Source: Anaerolinea sp. (lineage in GTDB: Bacteria > Chloroflexota > Anaerolineae > Anaerolineales > Anaerolineaceae). From it: a stretch of DNA of 10,000 nt. Positions 6,567-10,000 of the stretch are shown here, piece after piece. The stretch covers positions 1 through 10,000 of the forward strand of contig JAIWNK010000054.1 in NCBI GenBank assembly GCA_020216845.1, given 5' to 3'. The translations under genes were made by a program, and so were the position numbers. Within the stretch, counting starts at the first letter, position 1. Every line of letters starts with the position of its first letter. Below the pieces are notes generated by a model. It had not been told where the DNA came from. It did no database searches and saw nothing but the letters and a program-made list of their open reading frames with translations.

Positions 6567-7598
6567 ATGCCCGACCTGGCCCCTGCCCGCATTCTCGGCA
6601 TTGAAAGCTCGTGTGACGAAACCGCTGCCGCCATTCTTGAAAATGGCCGGCTTCTGCTCGCCAGCACAGTCGCTTCGCAAATTGACCTGCACGCCCGTTA
6701 CGGCGGCGTCTTCCCTGAGGTCGCCTCACGCCAACACATTCGCACCGTCTACGCCATTGTCGAACAGGCGTTGCAACAGGCACACCTGACCTTAGCCGAT
6801 GTAGACGCCATCGCCGTCACGCGCGGCCCCGGCTTGGCCGGCTCGCTGGTCGTTGGCATGAACATGGCCAAAGGGTTAGCCCTGGCAAGCGGCAAACCTC
6901 TCGTCGGCGTCAATCATCTTGAGGGTCACATCTATTCCGCCTGGGTACACCCGGCAAACACCACCCCACTGCCCCCGGCGCCGCAATTTCCACTCCTGGC
7001 ACTGCTGGTTTCCGGCGGTCACAGCGAGCTCAACCTGATGACCGATCACTTGCATTACCAACGCCTGGGCGCCACACTCGACGATGCCGCCGGTGAAGCC
7101 TTCGACAAAGTGGCCCGGCTGCTTGGCCTGCCCTATCCCGGCGGGCCTTCCATCCAAAAAGCCGCTGCCGAGGGCAACCCGCAGGCCTTTCACTTCCCGC
7201 GCGCCCGCCTGGATGGCACGTGGAATTTCTCCTTTAGCGGATTGAAGACCGCAGTACTGCGCCTGGTGCGCAGTTTTGAAGAGCAACAGCAGCCCCTGCC
7301 GGTTGCCGACCTGGCCGCCAGCTTTCAAGAAGCCGTCGTAGACGTGCTGCTGACCAAAACCCTGGCTGCGGCGCGGCAATTTGGCGCCCAACAAATCCTT
7401 GTCGCCGGCGGCGTATCAGCCAATCGGGCCCTGCGTCAGGCTTTCCTCAATCAGCAAGAATTCCCCGTCCACATTCCCTCGCTCTCGCTTTGCACAGACA
7501 ACGCCGCCATGATTGCTGCTGCCGGCTATTTTCGCTACGCCCTCGGACATTGCGACTCGCTGGATATGGATGTGTTGCCCACCTGGCCACTTTCTTGA
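6567..7598 (+). CDS. tsaD: tRNA N6-adenosine threonylcarbamoyltransferase
   Basis: TsaD transfers the threonylcarbamoyl group from threonylcarbamoyl-AMP to A37 of ANN-decoding tRNAs. It works with TsaB and TsaE, which are not seen here, and is essential in most bacteria. The 343-residue length is normal. ASKHA-fold signatures occur in order: ILGIESSCDETAAAI (9-23), YGGVFPEVASRQH (45-57), TRGPGLAGSLVVG (85-97), NHLEGH with metal ligands H117 and H121, LVSGGHSEL (148-155), DDAAGEAFDK, the conserved NFSFSGLKTAV, VAGGVSAN and CTDNAAMIA with metal ligand D311. AAAGGAG at 6551-6557 overlaps the stop of the M24 gene and lies 9 nt before the ATG, fixing the start. The gap to the M24 gene is 14 nt, so they are likely co-transcribed. 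Confidence 0.97.
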   Translation: MPDLAPARILGIESSCDETAAAILENGRLLLASTVASQIDLHARYGGVFPEVASRQHIRTVYAIVEQALQQAHLTLADVDAIAVTRGPGLAGSLVVGMNMAKGLALASGKPLVGVNHLEGHIYSAWVHPANTTPLPPAPQFPLLALLVSGGHSELNLMTDHLHYQRLGATLDDAAGEAFDKVARLLGLPYPGGPSIQKAAAEGNPQAFHFPRARLDGTWNFSFSGLKTAVLRLVRSFEEQQQPLPVADLAASFQEAVVDVLLTKTLAAARQFGAQQILVAGGVSANRALRQAFLNQQEFPVHIPSLSLCTDNAAMIAAAGYFRYALGHCDSLDMDVLPTWPLS

Positions 7599-7615
7599 AC
7601 GCCATGTAACTTTTT

Positions 7616-7633
7616 GGAGCTATGCAAATCTAA
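7616..7633 (+). promoter_or_regulatory. Oddly placed GGAG and three-codon reading frame (ATG CAA ATC TAA) before the sigma gene
   Basis: GGAG (7616-7619) is 14 nt from the sigma ATG, longer than usual, and only 2 nt from an upstream ATG (7622). That ATG opens a three-codon frame (Met-Gln-Ile-stop) whose TAA directly abuts the sigma ATG (TAAATG), in the same frame. It could be a tiny leader affecting initiation, or simply chance. Confidence 0.35.
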
Positions 7634-8233
7634 ATGGATAAGGCCGCACAAACGCTCTCGCTCGCCAAATTACAAGCCGGTGACCCACACGAATTTGCTC
7701 ACTTTGTTGATCAATATTCCGGCTCAGTCTATCGGCTCGCGTTAAAAATGGTCAGTGAACCTCAAGACGCTGAGGACGTGCTGCAAGAAACTTTCCTCAA
7801 GGCACAGCGCGCCCTGCCAAAATTCGAGGGCCGTTCGTCCCTTGCCACCTGGCTTTACCGCATTGCAGTCAACGAAGCATTGATGGTGCTACGCAAACGC
7901 CGCCCGGATATGATCTCCGTTGAAGAACCCGACCCGGATGCCGAAGAGCTAGACGAACCTTTGCAAATCATTGATTGGTGCTGTCTGCCCGAGGCCGAAC
8001 TGCTTTCGAACGAATTTCGTCAACATTTGCAAGCGGCCATGCAGCAGCTTTCACCAGCCTTAAGGGCCGTGTTTCTGCTTCGCGATATCGAAGGCCTTTC
8101 CATCGAAGAAACCGCCCAAACGCTGGATGTTTCGCAGGCCGTGGTCAAAACCCGCCTGCTGCGGGCGCGGCTCAAGCTGCGCGAAGCGCTTTCGGAATAC
8201 TACAAAGAACGCCTGACGGAAAGGTCGCAATGA
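7634..8233 (+). CDS. ECF-type RNA polymerase sigma factor (sigma-70 family), SigR/RpoE-like
   Basis: This 199-residue alternative sigma factor contains only regions 2 and 4. Region 2 (about 24-91) has FVDQYSGSVYRLALKMV, DAEDVLQETFLKAQRAL and FEGRSSLATWLYRIAVNEAL. An acidic linker (92-126) follows. Region 4 (about 127-185) has LSPALRAVFLLRDIEGLS and the helix-turn-helix IEETAQTLDVSQAVVKTRLLRARLKL, which would read the -35 element. It is therefore expected to direct RNA polymerase to a stress regulon. Its stop overlaps the ATG of the anti-sigma gene, the classic sigma/anti-sigma arrangement. A vicinal pair C116-C117 in the linker is unusual. The start at 7634 is the first in-frame ATG after a TAA at 7631; the weak spacing of its ribosome site leaves slight doubt. 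It lies 35 nt after tsaD. Confidence 0.93.
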   Translation: MDKAAQTLSLAKLQAGDPHEFAHFVDQYSGSVYRLALKMVSEPQDAEDVLQETFLKAQRALPKFEGRSSLATWLYRIAVNEALMVLRKRRPDMISVEEPDPDAEELDEPLQIIDWCCLPEAELLSNEFRQHLQAAMQQLSPALRAVFLLRDIEGLSIEETAQTLDVSQAVVKTRLLRARLKLREALSEYYKERLTERSQ

Positions 8234-8610
8234 GCGAGAAGCACGACTGTGGTTTAATGTTATCTTCCCTGGTGGAGTATATTGACGGCACACTGCGCGA
8301 GGAAGTTTGTCGTGAAATTGAGCGACACCTGCGCGATTGCGAAAACTGTCGTGTGGTTGTCAACACCTTGCGCAAGACGATCGAAATCTATCAGGTGACT
8401 GCTGAACCGGATACCCTGCCCGCCGATGTGCGCCAACGGCTGTTTTACCGCCTGGAGCTGCCCAACGAACCAACCGAAACCAACAGCGCCCTGGCACATC
8501 AACCAGGCAGCCTTTGCCCCCACTGTCATCAAGCCCGTCTCGATTATGACGGCACACTTACCCTGCGTTGCCCGGCCTGCGGCTATGCCGAAGGCGGCGG
8601 TTGCACCTGA
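8230..8610 (+). CDS. Soluble zinc-binding anti-sigma factor (RsrA/ZAS-like) with C-terminal zinc ribbon
   Basis: This 126-residue protein probably binds and silences the sigma factor encoded just upstream. The N-terminal ZAS domain (1-50) has C7, then H33-x3-C37-x2-C40 (IERHLRDCENC), with another cysteine at 27. The C7-to-H33 spacing of 26 equals the C11-H37 spacing I recall for Streptomyces RsrA, whose disulfide formation releases SigR. There is no transmembrane helix, so it is a cytoplasmic sensor. Residues 96-117 add a second metal site, C96-PH-C99...C114-PA-C117, a zinc ribbon not normally part of this family, and C125 lies near the end. The ATG overlaps the sigma stop (ATGA). Thiol-redox regulation is inference from cysteine spacing and from the neighbours. 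Confidence 0.82.
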   Translation: MSEKHDCGLMLSSLVEYIDGTLREEVCREIERHLRDCENCRVVVNTLRKTIEIYQVTAEPDTLPADVRQRLFYRLELPNEPTETNSALAHQPGSLCPHCHQARLDYDGTLTLRCPACGYAEGGGCT

Positions 8611-8623
8611 TAACCCATCCTCA

Positions 8624-8642
8624 TTTGCCCCGGCGGGGCAAA
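8624..8642. repeat. Perfect 8-bp hairpin between anti-sigma and thioredoxin-fold genes
   Basis: TTTGCCCC (8624-8631) pairs fully with GGGGCAAA (8635-8642) around a 3-nt loop. It lies 14 nt after the anti-sigma stop and 9 nt before the next ribosome site. No T tract follows, so full termination is unlikely; it could stabilise an mRNA end, attenuate transcription or act as a protein site. Confidence 0.45.
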
Positions 8643-8650
8643 CCACCCAC

Positions 8651-8657
8651 AGAAAGG
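8651..8657 (+). promoter_or_regulatory. Ribosome binding site deciding the start at 8667
   Basis: AGAAAGG lies 9 nt before the ATG at 8667. The open frame extends upstream to 8568, but there it overlaps the anti-sigma gene and crosses the hairpin, and the translated extension (MPGLRLCRRRRLH) is the anti-sigma zinc ribbon read in another frame. Confidence 0.6.
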
Positions 8658-8666
8658 TCTCTCCTC

Positions 8667-9338
8667 ATGCAAACGATGCTAAACGATTCCATTATCAAAC
8701 AGCTGAACGAAGTCTTCCAAAACCTGGAACAACCGGTCGAAATTGCCCTGTTCAACGACCCAACCAACCCCGAAACTTCTGAAGCCCTCCAACAACTGCT
8801 CGGCGAAGTATCCGCCCTATCCGAGAAATTCCACCTGAGCAGCTACCAAATGCCCGAAGATGCCAAGCTAGCCGCTCATTACCACCTGGACAAAACCCCC
8901 GGGTTCGTCTTGTTGGGCAAAACAGAAGGTGAACCCGAAGATTACGGTGTGCGCTTTGCCGGTTTCCCCGGTCAATATGAATTCACCTCACTGATTAATG
9001 ACCTGGTCATGGTCTCACAACGCCGATCCGGCGTGCGCCCCGAAACCAGTGCTGCCCTGGCCGAGCTCAAAGACACCCTCCATTTGATGGTCTTTGTTAC
9101 CCCAACCTGCCCCTATTGCCCACGCGCCGTCATACTGGCCCATCAACTGGCAATGGAAAGCCCCCTGGTCCAGGCCGAAATGATTGAAGCAACCGATTTT
9201 CCTGCCCTGGCGGAACAATACAACGTCTCCAGTGTGCCCCACACCGTCATCAATCACGGTCAGGGCGAATGGATTGGCGCGCTGCCTGAGGCAGCGGCCC
9301 TGCAAGAAATTCTCCACACCTTAAAACAGGAGCAATAA
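8667..9338 (+). CDS. Two-domain thioredoxin-fold protein (protein disulfide oxidoreductase/glutaredoxin-like) with one CPYC site
   Basis: This 223-residue cytoplasmic protein appears to be made of two thioredoxin folds. The C-terminal fold (about 125-223) has LMVFVTPTCPYCPRAVILAHQLA with active-site C148-x-x-C151 and the expected cis-proline P191 (SSVPHTVI). The N-terminal fold (about 1-115) keeps the layout: strand VEIALFNDP, cis-proline P78 in KTPGFVLL, then the strand VRFAGFPGQYEF. Where a CxxC should be it reads NDPTNPETSEAL, so that site is lost. Archaeal and bacterial PDO-type proteins usually have both sites; the AhpF N-terminal region is another case with one degenerate fold. It would reduce or shuffle disulfides, perhaps as electron donor to a peroxidase. 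It precedes the OsmC-family gene by 6 nt and follows the anti-sigma gene by 56 nt, suggesting membership in the sigma regulon. Confidence 0.85.
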   Translation: MQTMLNDSIIKQLNEVFQNLEQPVEIALFNDPTNPETSEALQQLLGEVSALSEKFHLSSYQMPEDAKLAAHYHLDKTPGFVLLGKTEGEPEDYGVRFAGFPGQYEFTSLINDLVMVSQRRSGVRPETSAALAELKDTLHLMVFVTPTCPYCPRAVILAHQLAMESPLVQAEMIEATDFPALAEQYNVSSVPHTVINHGQGEWIGALPEAAALQEILHTLKQEQ

Positions 9339-9344
9339 ACACCT

Positions 9345-9764
9345 ATGGATGCCAAAGTCACCTGGTCTCATGGTCTCAGTTTCAGCGGACAAGGCTTCAG
9401 CTCTGGCTTTGAGCTGCCCCTTGGTGCTGAGGCACAGGTCGGCGGCGAAAACGATGGCTTTCGCCCAATGGAACTCATTCTGATTGGTTTGGCAGGCTGC
9501 ACGGCAATGGATGTCATCTCCATTTTGCAAAAAAAGCGTCAGGACGTAACCGCTTTTGAAGTCAAAGTCCACGCTGAACGTGCCGAAAACCACCCGCGCG
9601 TCTTCACCCACATCACCATCGAATACATCCTCACCGGTCACGGCCTTGACCCGGCTGCTGCTGAGCGCGCCGCTGAGCTTTCTGAAACCAAATATTGCCC
9701 GGCACAGGCCATGCTCGGCAAAGCCGTGCCGATTGAGCGTCGCATCACAATTTTGGAGGCCTGA
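9345..9764 (+). CDS. OsmC-family protein (peroxide/organic hydroperoxide reductase type)
   Basis: This 139-residue protein belongs to the OsmC/Ohr superfamily, whose members reduce hydroperoxides with a reactive cysteine pair. The conserved features are the RPMELILIGLAGCTAMDVI helix with C52, and KYCPAQAML with C118. Both cysteines of the active pair are present, together with R40 and E43 ahead of the first one. The length is that of the family. AGGAG at 9328-9332, inside the end of the previous gene, precedes the ATG by 12 nt, and the gap between the genes is 6 nt, so they are co-transcribed. The sequence resembles the general OsmC (YhfA-like) branch more than strict Ohr, so the substrate is open. 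A thioredoxin-fold partner next door could regenerate its disulfide. The stop lies 5 nt from the stop of the convergent gene. Confidence 0.93.
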   Translation: MDAKVTWSHGLSFSGQGFSSGFELPLGAEAQVGGENDGFRPMELILIGLAGCTAMDVISILQKKRQDVTAFEVKVHAERAENHPRVFTHITIEYILTGHGLDPAAAERAAELSETKYCPAQAMLGKAVPIERRITILEA

Positions 9765-9769
9765 GCCAT

Positions 9770-10000
9770 TTAAGGCTGTGACCCCGCCAGAATAACGCTC
9801 TGCGACCCTGCCCCGACCGAGGCCGTCACCACAGCACCATAGCGCGTCAGCGTGCCCAAATAGGCCGCTTCACCATTGTGCGCCACCCACCCATCCAGGT
9901 TAAACGCCAGCGGGCCATCGGCCAGTACCCATTCGCCATTGTACTTGCGGGCAATGTGCACATGCGTACCGGTTGCCTGACCGCCTTCACACGAAGGCAA
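9770..10000 (-). CDS. C-terminal end of an M23-type peptidase (LytM-like), truncated by the window edge
   Basis: Only the last 76 residues of this minus-strand gene are visible; its frame is open to base 10000, so the TTG there is not a true start. CEGGQATGTHVHIARKYNGEW contains an HxH motif (HVH) in a position like the last zinc ligands of M23 peptidases (compare GxHxHFE). The following GPLAFNLDGWVAH and the tail resemble secreted cell-wall peptidase-like proteins of Chloroflexota. The expected role is peptidoglycan or peptide cleavage outside the cell; the domain start, signal peptide and any LysM domains would lie beyond the window. It converges on the OsmC-family gene, with stop codons 5 nt apart. 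Confidence 0.7.
   Translation of the reverse strand: MPSCEGGQATGTHVHIARKYNGEWVLADGPLAFNLDGWVAHNGEAAYLGTLTRYGAVVTASVGAGSQSVILAGSQP

Noticed and set aside
5941..6783. Long minus-strand open frame opposite the M24 and tsaD genes
   Set aside because: It is a shadow of two well-supported genes, as expected at this GC content, and has no recognisable domain.
8568..8666. Upstream start for the thioredoxin-fold gene
   Set aside because: The extension is the anti-sigma zinc ribbon in another frame. The ATG at 8667 has a ribosome site and gives the right N terminus.
3944..9764. Selenocysteine UGA in the genes near selA
   Set aside because: Each TGA stop in the cluster ends a full-length family protein, and none is followed by further family sequence or a visible SECIS-like hairpin.
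1..10000. CRISPR arrays, tRNA genes, insertion sequences, prophage or defence genes
   Set aside because: I looked for spaced direct repeats, cloverleaf-type elements and transposase or integrase motifs and saw none.

Overview
The window looks like chromosomal DNA from a Chloroflexota bacterium (Anaerolineae-like), probably with an anaerobic or facultative life style. That placement is inference. It rests on moderately high GC, a lipoprotein whose linker is built from Pro/Thr repeats (TPLPPTATP-like), a tungsten/molybdenum aldehyde ferredoxin oxidoreductase, a selenocysteine-synthesis gene, and an M23-type peptidase tail carrying 'GTHVHIARKYNGEW'. No rRNA, tRNA, CRISPR array, transposase or prophage gene is visible.

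Region 1 (1-1945, + strand) holds the 3' three quarters of an aldehyde ferredoxin oxidoreductase gene. A small polyferredoxin gene follows 24 nt later, and a strong rho-independent terminator closes the unit. The ferredoxin frame is broken by one missing base near 1664. Restoring a C gives a 142-residue protein with four perfect CxxCxxCxxxCP motifs; as read, the fourth motif is lost. Region 2 (1823-2125) is a 303-nt intergenic stretch with the terminator and three further inverted repeats. Region 3 (2126-3352, - strand) is a DUF3048 (YerB-like) lipoprotein, followed by a 172-nt divergent promoter region.

Region 4 (3525-9764, + strand) is a run of eight tightly packed genes: a small membrane protein, selA, an M24 aminopeptidase, tsaD, an ECF sigma factor, a zinc-binding anti-sigma factor, a two-domain thioredoxin-fold protein with one CPYC site, and an OsmC-family protein. 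Three junctions are ATGA overlaps, and the largest gap is 56 nt. The last four genes read as a self-contained thiol-redox stress module. The anti-sigma factor has the Cys/His spacing I recall for the redox switch RsrA, and the two downstream proteins are of thiol-disulfide and peroxide-handling families. A convergent M23 peptidase gene (9770-10000, - strand) enters from the right edge, with only 5 nt between the two stop codons.

The points most worth a second look are the ferredoxin frameshift, the sigma/anti-sigma/redox cassette with its unusual anti-sigma zinc ribbon, the apparently leaderless start at 3525, and the tiny three-codon reading frame directly before the sigma gene. I see no clearly unprecedented system; the redox cassette is the best candidate for an under-described local variant.
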